From Granulosicoccus sp. (lineage in GTDB: Bacteria > Pseudomonadota > Gammaproteobacteria > Granulosicoccales > Granulosicoccaceae), in NCBI GenBank assembly GCA_020627685.1, contig JAHDGK010000006.1, positions 1-64,000 on the forward strand: 64,000 nt of DNA, given 5' to 3'. Positions 27,760 to 36,801 of this stretch are shown one piece after another. Below the pieces are notes generated by a model, which did not search any database, was not told the origin of the DNA, and saw nothing but the letters and a program-made list of their open reading frames with translations. Made by a program: the position numbers and the translations under genes. How positions within the stretch are numbered: position 1 is the stretch's first letter; every line of letters begins with the position of its first letter.

Positions 27760-30261
27760 ATGGATACGAAAGCCGTATTGAAAAACGGGCTATGGCTAGT
27801 TTTAACAAGCGCTACGCTCATAGCGACCAGCGCCTGCGCGGCGGGTACCAATGCGCTTGCTGTAAACGTCAAATCGCAGCAAACACTCAGTGTGGATGAT
27901 GCACGCCATTTGTTGTCCAGAACGGGGATTGGAGTTTCTCCGACTCAACTTAAACGCTATAGCCAACTGACGCGACACGAAGCCATTGATAGCATTATGG
28001 CCGACTTTAAAACACAGCCCGATACGGACATGCCCGATTGGGTGAATCAGCCTTTGCCGCATTATCACGCCAGAGCTGATATGAGCGCAAATGATAGAGC
28101 GCTTTTCAACAACGAACGCGATTCTGAGCTTGCACAGTTGAAGCAATGGTGGACATTAGAAATGCTGCAAACCTCTTCACCACAAACAGAGCGAATGGTT
28201 GTGTTTTGGCACGACGTATTTGCGACAAGTTACTACGACACAGATCACCAATCACTAGCAATGGCTCGTCAAAACCAAACGTTTCGTCGTTTGGGTATGG
28301 GATCTTGGTCTGAACTTCTGAAGGCAATGATTCGGGATTCCGCGTTACTGGAATTTTTGAATGCAGGAAGTAATCATAAAGACTCGCCGAATGAAAACCT
28401 TGCACGTGAGCTTCTGGAGCTATTTACATTGGGTGAAGGTAACTACAGCGAGTTCACCGTTAAGGAAGCAGCTAGAGCTTTAACCGGACATGATACCGAG
28501 CGAAGCCACAACCTCGCATTCTATGTGAAAACATGGCAGCAGGACCGAGGAGTTAAAAATCTATTCGGTATCAGTGCGCCACATACGGGTGATGATTTAA
28601 TCGATCAAATATTGAAGCAACCTGAGGCCGCTCGTTATTTAAGTACGCGGTTCTGGAATGCATATATTTCTGATGCTGAACCTGATCCTGCCTGGCTCGA
28701 TCACATTGCGCGTGTTTTCAGGGAGTCCAATTACCAGATCCGAGTTTTATATAAGGAGATGCTTGCAAGCGATGCATTTTGGAGTGCTGAACATCGTGGT
28801 GCCATGATTAAATCACCGGTAGATATCATTGTCGGCACCAGCCGCTCTCTAGAGTATCCAAAATACTTATGGCATCAAGTATCTGGATGGCTAGCTAGTC
28901 TTGATATGGAATTGTTCGCACCGCCAAATGTTTCCGGATGGAGTGAAGGCGGCGCGTACGTGACGCCTGGACGATTGCTCAATCGAATCAAGGTGGTTGA
29001 TGACCTCGTTTTTACGAGCGCTGCTACTGATCAATTGCATAGTGTCCAAGCCATGAATCCCATGATGAGTGCGAACGGTCAACAGGAGGCAAGAGTAAAA
29101 GTGCGGCTTGCAGCGGAAGATTATCAGGGACCTGTGCGCTATCAAGTTGAACTTTTTAACGCACGTAAGCCGTTGTGGAGAGGCCCCGAAACTGTGTTTA
29201 AGTTCGGTCATGACACTGAAAAGTTAGGCAGGCTAGGTAATCGCAACGATGCCGCATGGGTAACCGAGGCTGTAGAGGCACCTAAAGACCTCATAGATCA
29301 GGCTACCCATATGACAGTCTCTTTTTTAAATGATGCAGCAGGGCCGGGAGGCGATAGAAACTTATATGTGGATGGCGTTGAAGTCGACAAGCAGTGGTTT
29401 AGTTCGACAAGGGCCAAACAGACAAGCGCCTGTGAGCCGGATCTTGCGGCAGATTCAGGGCGTTTGTATTGCGAAGGTTCGCTTCGTTTTTCAATAAAGC
29501 CTGACGCAATAGATGAGGTTATAGAGCAGCCTGTTTGGTCTGCATCAGCCGTGCACGTTGAGTGGGCACGCCATGATATCTCTACCGAATTTCAATCGGC
29601 GTATATCACGCTTGATCATTTTAAAACACCCGATCGCTACTTCCACAATTTTCAGTTTGGCCTGATCTCCTCAGGACAGGAACCGATCAGGCTGCAGGTG
29701 GATACTTTTGGGTGCTGGCCATCTTGTGTTTCAATGTGGCCTGAATGTTCGTGGGTGGATGAGCATTTTAGTCCAAAACAAACACTTGCCTTTCCTCTAA
29801 GAGCTAAATCTGACTCATTCTGGAGTTCAAATGACAACCTGGCCTGTCATCGCTCGGGTTTGGAAGCCTCAGACAGGCGCATGATTGATGTCTTGTGGCA
29901 CAACGCCGCAACACTATTGGTGCTTGCCGATAAGACTCCCAGAGCAGCTCGGTTTGAACCGACATTGAAAAAAATGCTTAAGAAACTTAACACCACTCAG
30001 GTTTCATTGGGTGAATCAATTTACTCTCAGACTGCACCTGCGAATATAAACGTTGATGCGCGCTACCTGCCGAACGTCCGACCGCGTTCAACGCTTGCAG
30101 CAGATATGCCGGCTATCAGCAGCCTCGATGAACTTACGAATGCCTTGAGTGAATCGTCCATCTCATTATCATCGTTGTTGGTTCCTGATGTGCCCGGCAT
30201 AAACTTGAGTAATGCAAGTCTGGATACACTAGTAAAAAACCCTGCGTTTCAAATAAAGTAA
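27760..30261 (+). CDS. DUF1800 family protein with embedded carbohydrate-binding-like domain
   Basis: An 833-residue exported protein with an N-terminal signal peptide (residues 1-27). The DUF1800 region starts at LSVDDARHLLSRTGIG and has the family blocks WWTLEMLQTSSPQTERMVVFWHDVF (in part), ENLARELLELFTLGEG and VKEAARALTGH. Residues about 446-550 form an inserted module (VRLAAEDYQGPVRYQVEL, then VSFLNDAAGPGGDRNLYVDG). It resembles the CBM60-type calcium-dependent xylan-binding fold; this is a judgement by eye. The C-terminal third is Cys/Trp-rich and unassigned. It precedes a DUF1501 gene by 32 bp; the DUF1800-DUF1501 pair is widely conserved in aquatic bacteria and its function is not known. 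Confidence 0.85.
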   Translation: MDTKAVLKNGLWLVLTSATLIATSACAAGTNALAVNVKSQQTLSVDDARHLLSRTGIGVSPTQLKRYSQLTRHEAIDSIMADFKTQPDTDMPDWVNQPLPHYHARADMSANDRALFNNERDSELAQLKQWWTLEMLQTSSPQTERMVVFWHDVFATSYYDTDHQSLAMARQNQTFRRLGMGSWSELLKAMIRDSALLEFLNAGSNHKDSPNENLARELLELFTLGEGNYSEFTVKEAARALTGHDTERSHNLAFYVKTWQQDRGVKNLFGISAPHTGDDLIDQILKQPEAARYLSTRFWNAYISDAEPDPAWLDHIARVFRESNYQIRVLYKEMLASDAFWSAEHRGAMIKSPVDIIVGTSRSLEYPKYLWHQVSGWLASLDMELFAPPNVSGWSEGGAYVTPGRLLNRIKVVDDLVFTSAATDQLHSVQAMNPMMSANGQQEARVKVRLAAEDYQGPVRYQVELFNARKPLWRGPETVFKFGHDTEKLGRLGNRNDAAWVTEAVEAPKDLIDQATHMTVSFLNDAAGPGGDRNLYVDGVEVDKQWFSSTRAKQTSACEPDLAADSGRLYCEGSLRFSIKPDAIDEVIEQPVWSASAVHVEWARHDISTEFQSAYITLDHFKTPDRYFHNFQFGLISSGQEPIRLQVDTFGCWPSCVSMWPECSWVDEHFSPKQTLAFPLRAKSDSFWSSNDNLACHRSGLEASDRRMIDVLWHNAATLLVLADKTPRAARFEPTLKKMLKKLNTTQVSLGESIYSQTAPANINVDARYLPNVRPRSTLAADMPAISSLDELTNALSESSISLSSLLVPDVPGINLSNASLDTLVKNPAFQIK

Positions 30262-30293
30262 CGTAGACGATCCTCGAATAAGCCGAGACACCT

Positions 30294-31490
30294 ATGAATA
30301 GAAGACGCTTTATTCAACAGATGCTATTAGGAACGGTGGGGCCTGTTGGGTTTCTGAGTGCTCAATCGCTGGTCAACTTCGCGCAATCATCAGAACCGAC
30401 TCACAAGCGACGACTTATCCTAGTGGAACTGGCCGGTGCAAACGATGGATTGAATACGCTGGTCCCTCATCGGAATGATCACTACCATAAAGCTCGACCC
30501 ACGATCGGATTGTCCGGATCGGATGTAATCCGCATAAATGATGAGCAGGCAGTCCACAAAGAGTTAAAACCACTACTAGCTGATTGGGAAGCCGGTGATA
30601 TGGCCTGGGTTCAAGGCCTGGGTTATCCCAACGCAAACCGCAGTCACTTCACCTCTATCGCGCTGTGGGAATCTGCCGGCGATGGATTGAGTCAGCGAGA
30701 CCGTGGCGGCTGGATAACCCATGCTATTGAGCATCAATTGCCCCGTACATTGCTCGACCCTCACGGAATAAGCCTGGCGGGGGATATGGGGATATTCGAA
30801 AGCGACAGCGGGCGTTGGTTGTCATTGCGCTCGCTTGAGCAATTAAAAGATGAAGGGCTTCCCGCCATAAAGCCGGTGACAGATCTCGCACCATCGGCCT
30901 TATCGCTTGTCCAAAGCCGGCTCAATACCTTAGATGCAACGATGTCCACATTAGCATCTAAAGTTGACAATGGTCCGAGGATAAAACGTTTTGCCGCTGG
31001 TGCTTTTGGAGAACAACTACGGCAGGTGGCAAGGCTCATCACCTCGGGTGTCGAGACCCCGGTTTACCGCGTCCGTCTCGACGGTTTTGATACTCATCAA
31101 AATCAATTAGGACGGCATGCGAGGCTTCTTAGAAATCTTTCTTCCGGGTTGGCAGATTTAACCGCGACATTGAAAGCTGCAGGTGAATGGGACAACACGG
31201 TCATCTTCACTTACTCAGAGTTTGGCAGGAGAGCGGTGGAGAACAGTTCACAGGGAACTGATCACGGGACTGCTGCCCCGCATATGCTTCTGGGTGGTGG
31301 GGTTAATGGAGGGCTTTACAGTGACCAACCCTCGCTCAGCCAGCTCGTTGACGATGACATTGAATTTACCATGGACTACCGCTCTGTTTACCGGCAGCTT
31401 CTTGTCTCAGGTTTGGGGATTGACGGACAATACCCGTATTTAAGTGAGTATGGAGATGATCGCTTAGGCGCACTTTTGAAACCGGCGTGA
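30294..31490 (+). CDS. DUF1501 family Tat-exported protein
   Basis: A 398-residue protein with a twin-arginine signal (MNRRRFIQQMLLG, then a hydrophobic stretch to about residue 30), so it is exported folded, perhaps with a bound metal. DUF1501 has an alkaline-phosphatase/sulfatase-like fold: LVELAGANDGLNTLVPH near residue 45, NRSHFTSIALWES, VRLDGFDTHQNQ, VIFTYSEFGRRAVENSSQGTDHG (in part), and AAPHMLLGGGVNGG. His and Asp residues in these motifs are plausible metal ligands. It follows the DUF1800 gene, with which it is coexpressed in many genomes. The substrate is unknown. Confidence 0.88.
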   Translation: MNRRRFIQQMLLGTVGPVGFLSAQSLVNFAQSSEPTHKRRLILVELAGANDGLNTLVPHRNDHYHKARPTIGLSGSDVIRINDEQAVHKELKPLLADWEAGDMAWVQGLGYPNANRSHFTSIALWESAGDGLSQRDRGGWITHAIEHQLPRTLLDPHGISLAGDMGIFESDSGRWLSLRSLEQLKDEGLPAIKPVTDLAPSALSLVQSRLNTLDATMSTLASKVDNGPRIKRFAAGAFGEQLRQVARLITSGVETPVYRVRLDGFDTHQNQLGRHARLLRNLSSGLADLTATLKAAGEWDNTVIFTYSEFGRRAVENSSQGTDHGTAAPHMLLGGGVNGGLYSDQPSLSQLVDDDIEFTMDYRSVYRQLLVSGLGIDGQYPYLSEYGDDRLGALLKPA

Positions 31491-31537
31491 GGCTTATGAA
31501 AAACAAAGGCTCTGCCAGCGACTAATTTGAACCTGCG

Positions 31538-32740
31538 TTACGATTTTGTTTTTTCCGCGATAAATTGTTTGATTCGATCGCATGCCTGTGTGAGTTGTTG
31601 ACCGTCGACACACAAGCCGATACGAACCAGAAATCGTCCTCCCGGACCGAAGCCATCGCAAGGTAGAACGGAAACATCTTTTTTCTCCAAGAGTTCCATT
31701 GCGAATGTGTAGGCGTCAATTCCCATGGGTTCGACGTCTAGCAACACGAACATGCCTTGCCCGGCATCTAGGACTCTGACTGGGTCTAAATTTACCAGTG
31801 AATTGCGCACCAGCGTTCTACGCTCAAGCATGACAGAGCGTACCAACGCGGGTGTGTCATTGGAATGTTGTAGTGCTGTCGTCGCTGCATCCATGACAAA
31901 CGGGGCAAGCCCATAGTGCATGCAGACTGACAGGTTACCCAAGTGCTCTGATAGTGGATCAGGGCCAATTGCCCAACCTACACGCCAACCGGTCATGCGG
32001 TGAGATTTAGATAGACTGCCAACGGTTATCAGTATGTCTTTCGAACCCGGCACATGGTGGGGGAGTGCAATGGAATCTGCATCCACGATGTCTATGTAAA
32101 CGGCGTCGAGTATCAGCCAAATGTTGTTATCGACACAGGCTTGTACTATTTTGTTCAGTTGTTCCTCGGTGTATCGACTACCCAGCGGGTTGTTTGGCGC
32201 GTTCAATACAATGGCTCTTGTTTTATCGCTAATGGCATTCAGTAGCGCGTCTTCGTTGAGCTGATAGCCGTCGGAGGCTTCGACTTGAACGGTTACAACT
32301 TTGGGGCCGGGTGCGGCAAATGTGGCTTCGTAAGTGGTATAGAAAGGGGCCACTAATATAACTTCGTCTGAACTTTCCAGCAGCACCTGCGCAACCGCGA
32401 ACAAGGCGTTTTGCGCGCCAACGTATATCGTGACGTTGTCTGCATTGTAGGATTGCCCGGTAAGTCGATTGTGATACGCGGCCACCTCTGCACGAAGTTT
32501 TTCGTCCCCGCGAACATCGGCATAGTGATGCCGTCCGGCTTGAAGACTTTCAATGGCAGAATTGACGATGACATCTGGGGTAGTCTCGTTAGTCTCCTGC
32601 CCGATACTTAACAGCGTGATCGGTTCGCCCTGTGATGCACGCTGGACGGCCAGATTATGCACCGCCCAAGGATCAATTTTGCGAGGGCTGTCGGAATCGT
32701 CGTTGACGATACGCTGGGTAAGTGATGAGAATTTCATCAA
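31538..32740 (-). CDS. class I/II PLP aminotransferase, AruH-like
   Basis: The 400-residue protein is a fold-type I aminotransferase. PLP contacts are visible: VYVGAQNALFAV-type phosphate loop (TIYVGAQNALFAVAQ), NAPNNPLGS, ILDAVYIDI (Asp and Tyr), and the Schiff-base Lys in SLSKSHRMTGWRVGW near residue 245. Overall it resembles arginine:pyruvate transaminase AruH of Pseudomonas (HYADVRGDEKLR, MTGWRVGWAIGPDPL, CMHYG), so an arginine or related amino acid substrate is likely but not proven. No other arginine-catabolism gene is beside it. Start ATG is 32740 or the next codon. It is divergent from a DUF805 gene. Confidence 0.82.
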   Translation of the reverse strand: MMKFSSLTQRIVNDDSDSPRKIDPWAVHNLAVQRASQGEPITLLSIGQETNETTPDVIVNSAIESLQAGRHHYADVRGDEKLRAEVAAYHNRLTGQSYNADNVTIYVGAQNALFAVAQVLLESSDEVILVAPFYTTYEATFAAPGPKVVTVQVEASDGYQLNEDALLNAISDKTRAIVLNAPNNPLGSRYTEEQLNKIVQACVDNNIWLILDAVYIDIVDADSIALPHHVPGSKDILITVGSLSKSHRMTGWRVGWAIGPDPLSEHLGNLSVCMHYGLAPFVMDAATTALQHSNDTPALVRSVMLERRTLVRNSLVNLDPVRVLDAGQGMFVLLDVEPMGIDAYTFAMELLEKKDVSVLPCDGFGPGGRFLVRIGLCVDGQQLTQACDRIKQFIAEKTKS

Positions 32741-32877
32741 CGGATTATACCTGTTAAGTTCGTAAACTTTACAGGGGCTGACGCCGTGAACTATCGAAAA
32801 TGGGTGCTTACATTCGGCGAAGTTTCTGTCAGGATGGAGGACCTAAACTTATTAGATAACATTAATAGGAGGCAGGC

Positions 32878-33267
32878 ATGTCCGACGACATCCTTAATTC
32901 GTCAAACGATAACTCAGTGAATGGAATGGGGGAGGCCGTAGCCTCTTGCTTCAAAAAATTTGCGACGTTTAAGGGTCGTGCAGGAAGACCGGAATTCTGG
33001 TGGTTTTTCCTATTCGTGTTAATCGTGGGTATTGTACTGGTCGTTATCGACATTCTGCTTTTCGGGGTAGACGGTGCGGCTTGGCTGTCGAATCTATGGT
33101 TTCTGGGTACGGCTATTCCCTCAATTTCGGTAGGCGCCCGACGACTTCATGACACAAATCGTTCTGCCTGGTGGATATTGCTTGCTCTCATACCACTGAT
33201 CGGCGCTATCGCTTTTTGGATTTTGTGCGCACTGAAAGGCACAGACGGTGAAAATCGGTTTGGTTAA
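32878..33267 (+). CDS. DUF805 family small membrane protein
   Basis: A 129-residue membrane protein with about three transmembrane segments (FWWFFLFVLIVGIVLVVIDI, then LWFLGTAIPSISVGARRLHD, then WWILLALIPLIGAIAFWIL). Family marks are FKGRAGRPEFWWF and ARRLHDTNRSAWW. DUF805 proteins (YhaH/YhaI) are common inner-membrane proteins of unknown role. A strong ribosome binding site, AGGAGG, lies 7 bases before ATG 32878. It converges on the sortase gene, 12 bp apart. Confidence 0.9.
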   Translation: MSDDILNSSNDNSVNGMGEAVASCFKKFATFKGRAGRPEFWWFFLFVLIVGIVLVVIDILLFGVDGAAWLSNLWFLGTAIPSISVGARRLHDTNRSAWWILLALIPLIGAIAFWILCALKGTDGENRFG

Positions 33268-33279
33268 GCAACCAGTCAA

Positions 33280-33861
33280 TTAACCTGGAATCATTCGGGC
33301 CCGGGCTATGAGGCGTAATGGCCCGCCCGTTTGGGTAGCATTGAATGGATAGCAAGTGATTAGCACAAGCCCGGGTTTGTTCCGGGCTATCTCCAGGCTT
33401 TGTGTTTCTGAATTGACGATGGTTTTATCCAGCAATTCATAGCGGATGAAATCACCGTTTACATTTTCAAGATTTATCGTGGCGCCAACAGGCAGGTGCT
33501 CTAGAAATGCCAAGTGAGTATCCCTATGCCCGCCGATGGCAATGGTCGAACTTCTGGCGTTATTGGCATTGCCACCGGCGACCCCCGGGCCAAAGGCCAT
33601 CGCTTCGCCAGAGGCGTCGTTCAGGACGATAAGCGATTTGTCTAAGTCGGGTATGTCAAGCCTGGCTATGGTTTGAATGTCCGCCCATGACCAGGGTTTA
33701 GCGGGTGAGTTGTTTGCCAGGCTTTCTCGCCATGCCTGGTCCAGTAAAATTTGGGCAACAAATGCTTTTCCGTAAATCCAAGCTGCTTGGCTCCCGCTAC
33801 CAAGCGACAATACCAATACAATAATGGCGGTGATCTTCCCTGTCATCATGACGGGACACAT
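33280..33861 (-). CDS. class GN (marine proteobacterial) sortase
   Basis: A 193-residue transpeptidase of the dedicated proteobacterial sortase system (TIGR03784 type). A single N-terminal hydrophobic segment (KITAIIVLVLSLGSG) anchors it. The catalytic triad is visible: His in AIGGHRDTH (near residue 112), Cys in LVLITCYPF (near 170), and Arg in GPLRLIARARMI. It should cleave the LPxGSA-like signal of one partner protein, whose gene lies directly upstream on the same strand and overlaps it by 16 bp. This is a one-sortase, one-substrate arrangement, unlike Gram-positive systems. Confidence 0.9.
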   Translation of the reverse strand: MCPVMMTGKITAIIVLVLSLGSGSQAAWIYGKAFVAQILLDQAWRESLANNSPAKPWSWADIQTIARLDIPDLDKSLIVLNDASGEAMAFGPGVAGGNANNARSSTIAIGGHRDTHLAFLEHLPVGATINLENVNGDFIRYELLDKTIVNSETQSLEIARNKPGLVLITCYPFNATQTGGPLRLIARARMIPG

Positions 33862-35921
33862 TCGGGCGATCGCGCAACGTTAAAACGCGGGAGGAACAGC
33901 AGACATAGACCGCTTACGCCAAACAGAAGACTTAACCAAAGCCAGGTGTCAGCCCCCGCTGAACCTTGTGGCAAATAGGTGGACATCATTTGGTTGCCCG
34001 CAGGAATTAGATTGGCTACCTTGTGTTCACGAGTGGGAATTGGTGTTGGAGCCGCGGGTGTTTTATCAACAGCGACGAAACTGGTATAGGGTGTTACCAG
34101 ACCGACCTCGACTCCAATGTCTGTGATGAGGTTTTTGTTGAGTTCTTGGTCATGCGAGTAGCGTTGTTGATCCAATAAACTCCTTACTTTTTGGCGTGCC
34201 CAGTGCATCGCCACCGGGGCTGCAGAGCTTCCTCTGTCCGAGTTGTCAGGGGCGGACAGAGAGAGAGTTTGTCGTATTCGTTGTCCGTTGTTATTGCCTG
34301 TAACGATGATCTCATTAACATCATGGCTAATTTTGGCGACCCACAATCCCGGCTTGTCGGCATATAAATCGGGTAAGGGGTTGGGGTAGATTTCGCCATG
34401 TCCCTGTGAATACTGAACCGAGATGTCGGTCAGCACCGGTGATTCAAGTATTCCCAGTAGTTTGTTAATAGCATCTGCAACATCAAAGGAATTTTGAATT
34501 TCAAGTGACGTACCTCTGCCGATCTCGCTGGCCTTTTTTATAAACCATGTGTTCGGCGCTGGACCAATACCAATGGTGAATAGCCGGCTTTTTCCCAGCT
34601 GACGCTCTATGCTTTTAAGCAGCGCATCTTCATAGCCCACACTGCCGTCAGTGAGAAAAACTACCTGCCGTAGACGCGGGATGTCATCACTACTCTGCGA
34701 ACTCTTAATGCTTTTCTGTAATGCAAAATCAAGTGCGGACTGCATTTCGGTTCCCCCATCCGCATCCAAATTATCGATGAATCGCCTAGCACTCAGCAGG
34801 GGTTGACTGGTGGCAGGCTGTGCACGTTGGAACAGCGGGTAATGCTCGTGATCAAATGCCACAATGTTGAACGTATCGTTTGCCCTTAATCCGTCAAGGG
34901 CGAAGTGCAACGCCTCTCGAGCAGCTTCGATAGAGACACCTGCCATCGATCCCGACTTATCGATGAGCAGAATCAATTCACGGGCAATGGTTGTCTCGGA
35001 GCTGACTTTTTCAGGAGGCGTCAGCATGATCTGAACGTAGCGATCACCGTTGTGTGTCGAAACGTACGCTTGACTGGTTGCCACCTCTTTTGCAGGCAGT
35101 GGCCATTGAACAACAATGTCGCTGTCCATAGGGACATCATTGAGTGTGAATCCGTTTTGTGTATGCGTTAAGTGATGAGTTTGACTGCTGAGCAAAGATG
35201 CATCTTCAAGTGGTTCTATGGTTGCGCTGATATTAATGCGGGGACCGCGCGTCATTGCCTGTGTGGCGAAAGTTGAATTGAGCTCTACCGTATTCTCAGC
35301 CAAACCATTCGTATAACGAGGAGTCAGTGTCGTGGGTAATCGCAGTCGCTGTTTTTTATCATTGACCTCCACGGGTAAGACCACACTCAAATGCACCGTA
35401 ATCTTATCGTTAGGTGCAATAGAAGATGCTTTCATCGTGAATAAATTGGGCCGTTGTTGCTCGACCAGACTGGCGATTTCCCCGGCCTCTTTAGCCTGCT
35501 TATAAACTGCCTCAGCTTCGTTTTTTGGCATTATTTGACCGATGATCTCGCGTTCACCAATGGTCATGATCAGGCCCTGAATGGCCGACTCTTCGTGCAG
35601 GGGAAAAAGATAACTGCCTTCAACCCATTCGTCGGTGGTATTGATGAAGGTCTGCGTCAGCGTGAATTCTGCGAGTAGCCCGGTCACCCTTAGATCGATG
35701 TTCGCATCCAGTTGAATAGCATCGATGTCGCCATCGGTGTGATGAAGCCTAAATTCGCCACTGGAAGGATGGTCATCGCTGTAGGAAGCTCTCACAAAAC
35801 CCGCATTTAACTGCAGGCTGAGACACAGTAGGCTCATTAGCGTCCAATGATTGACGATACTATTTAGAATGCGTTTTGGCGGGTTTTTGTGCGACGTGTG
35901 TGTGCAGTGAGTATCATGCAT
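33846..35921 (-). CDS. dedicated sortase substrate with VIT and VWA domains
   Basis: A 691-residue surface protein from the ATG at 35921; a GTG at 35957 could add 12 residues. After a signal peptide (hydrophobic WTLMSLLCLSLQLNAG) comes a VIT domain (about 45-170: TGLLAEFTLTQTFINT, EGSYLFPLHEESAI), then a VWA domain whose metal site DKSGSM is near residue 320, with TGG-like partner FLTDGSVGYE. The C-terminus has LPQGSAG (near residue 650), a hydrophobic helix and a basic tail PRFNVARS, the tripartite sorting signal of the TIGR03788 family. The gene order substrate-sortase plus divergent regulators is the known dedicated system. Its ligand is unknown; VIT-VWA pairs usually bind proteins or matrix. 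Confidence 0.9.
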   Translation of the reverse strand: MHDTHCTHTSHKNPPKRILNSIVNHWTLMSLLCLSLQLNAGFVRASYSDDHPSSGEFRLHHTDGDIDAIQLDANIDLRVTGLLAEFTLTQTFINTTDEWVEGSYLFPLHEESAIQGLIMTIGEREIIGQIMPKNEAEAVYKQAKEAGEIASLVEQQRPNLFTMKASSIAPNDKITVHLSVVLPVEVNDKKQRLRLPTTLTPRYTNGLAENTVELNSTFATQAMTRGPRINISATIEPLEDASLLSSQTHHLTHTQNGFTLNDVPMDSDIVVQWPLPAKEVATSQAYVSTHNGDRYVQIMLTPPEKVSSETTIARELILLIDKSGSMAGVSIEAAREALHFALDGLRANDTFNIVAFDHEHYPLFQRAQPATSQPLLSARRFIDNLDADGGTEMQSALDFALQKSIKSSQSSDDIPRLRQVVFLTDGSVGYEDALLKSIERQLGKSRLFTIGIGPAPNTWFIKKASEIGRGTSLEIQNSFDVADAINKLLGILESPVLTDISVQYSQGHGEIYPNPLPDLYADKPGLWVAKISHDVNEIIVTGNNNGQRIRQTLSLSAPDNSDRGSSAAPVAMHWARQKVRSLLDQQRYSHDQELNKNLITDIGVEVGLVTPYTSFVAVDKTPAAPTPIPTREHKVANLIPAGNQMMSTYLPQGSAGADTWLWLSLLFGVSGLCLLFLPRFNVARSPECVPS

Positions 35922-36025
35922 AGTTGTGGCGTACGTGTTGCGGTAGGATTTACGCACAGTAGACGCCCCGCTTAGGACATTACGCCGATTAAGTATGGGT
36001 AAACTCGGACGAATAATGATGAAAT

Positions 36026-36742
36026 ATGACTGAGCAGAATCCGCTTAGGCGTATCGTGCTGGTAGAGGACGAGCCGGCCTTGCGAGACAATTACACGCTG
36101 GCCCTAAGTCGTGCGGGGTTCGACGTGCATGGCTACGGTGACGCCACATCGGCGCTTAATGCTGTAAAGCAACGGCTGCCCGATGTTGCCATCATCGATA
36201 TAGGGTTAGGGCGAGATAGTGAAGCGGGTTTCGATTTGTGTCGGGCCTTGCGAGAGGTCTCTGCCAGACTCCCCATTCTTTTTTTAACGGCACGCGATAG
36301 CGAGCTTGACGTCATCTCAGGATTAAGACTCGGAGCAGATGACTACCTGACAAAAGACATCAGCCTTGTGCAACTTGTTGCGCGAGTAAACACGGTGCTT
36401 AGACGGGTCGAAGCTTTCAGTCAGCCCGATGCTGCTGAGACTATAAAAACCATTGGTCATCTAGAGCTCAATCAACAACGATTAGTCGCTAAATGGCGTG
36501 ATGTCACGGTTGATTTAACCGTAACTGAATATGCGCTGGTTGAGTGCCTCGCGCGGCATCCTGGACAAGTTAGAAGTCGTCAGCAGCTTATGGATGCGGC
36601 AAATCTTGTACTTGATGATCAAACGATAACCGCGCATATCAAACGTATACGCGCAAAATTCATCGCATTGGATGATTCATTTGGTGGTATCCAGACGGTT
36701 TATGGTTTGGGTTATCGTTGGATGGATGAGTTGCTGTATTAG
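36026..36742 (+). CDS. pdsR: dedicated sortase system response regulator (PdsR)
   Basis: A 238-residue OmpR-type regulator. The receiver domain has the acid pair VEDEPALRDN, the phosphoacceptor Asp in IIDIGLG (near residue 57), and the switch Lys in DDYLTKDIS, where the usual Pro after Lys is Asp. A winged-helix effector follows (VTVDLTVTEYALVECL, then TVYGLGYRW). The kinase is next, after 59 bp holding a 10-bp hairpin. The divergent 68-104 bp to the substrate gene is a probable target promoter. Assignment to the TIGR03787 group rests on context and domain layout. Confidence 0.87.
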   Translation: MTEQNPLRRIVLVEDEPALRDNYTLALSRAGFDVHGYGDATSALNAVKQRLPDVAIIDIGLGRDSEAGFDLCRALREVSARLPILFLTARDSELDVISGLRLGADDYLTKDISLVQLVARVNTVLRRVEAFSQPDAAETIKTIGHLELNQQRLVAKWRDVTVDLTVTEYALVECLARHPGQVRSRQQLMDAANLVLDDQTITAHIKRIRAKFIALDDSFGGIQTVYGLGYRWMDELLY

Positions 36743-36760
36743 TCCTGTTAAGGACTAATA
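36737..36760 (+). repeat. hairpin at the pdsR stop codon
   Basis: TATTAGTCCT (36737-36746) and AGGACTAATA (36751-36760) form a perfect 10-bp stem with a GTTA loop that contains the pdsR stop codon in its left arm. No T-run follows, so read-through to the kinase gene is expected; it might tune the response regulator to kinase ratio. Confidence 0.45.
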
Positions 36761-36801
36761 GAAAGCACCTTAAACATCTTGAAAATATTTCATAGCAAAC
36801 G

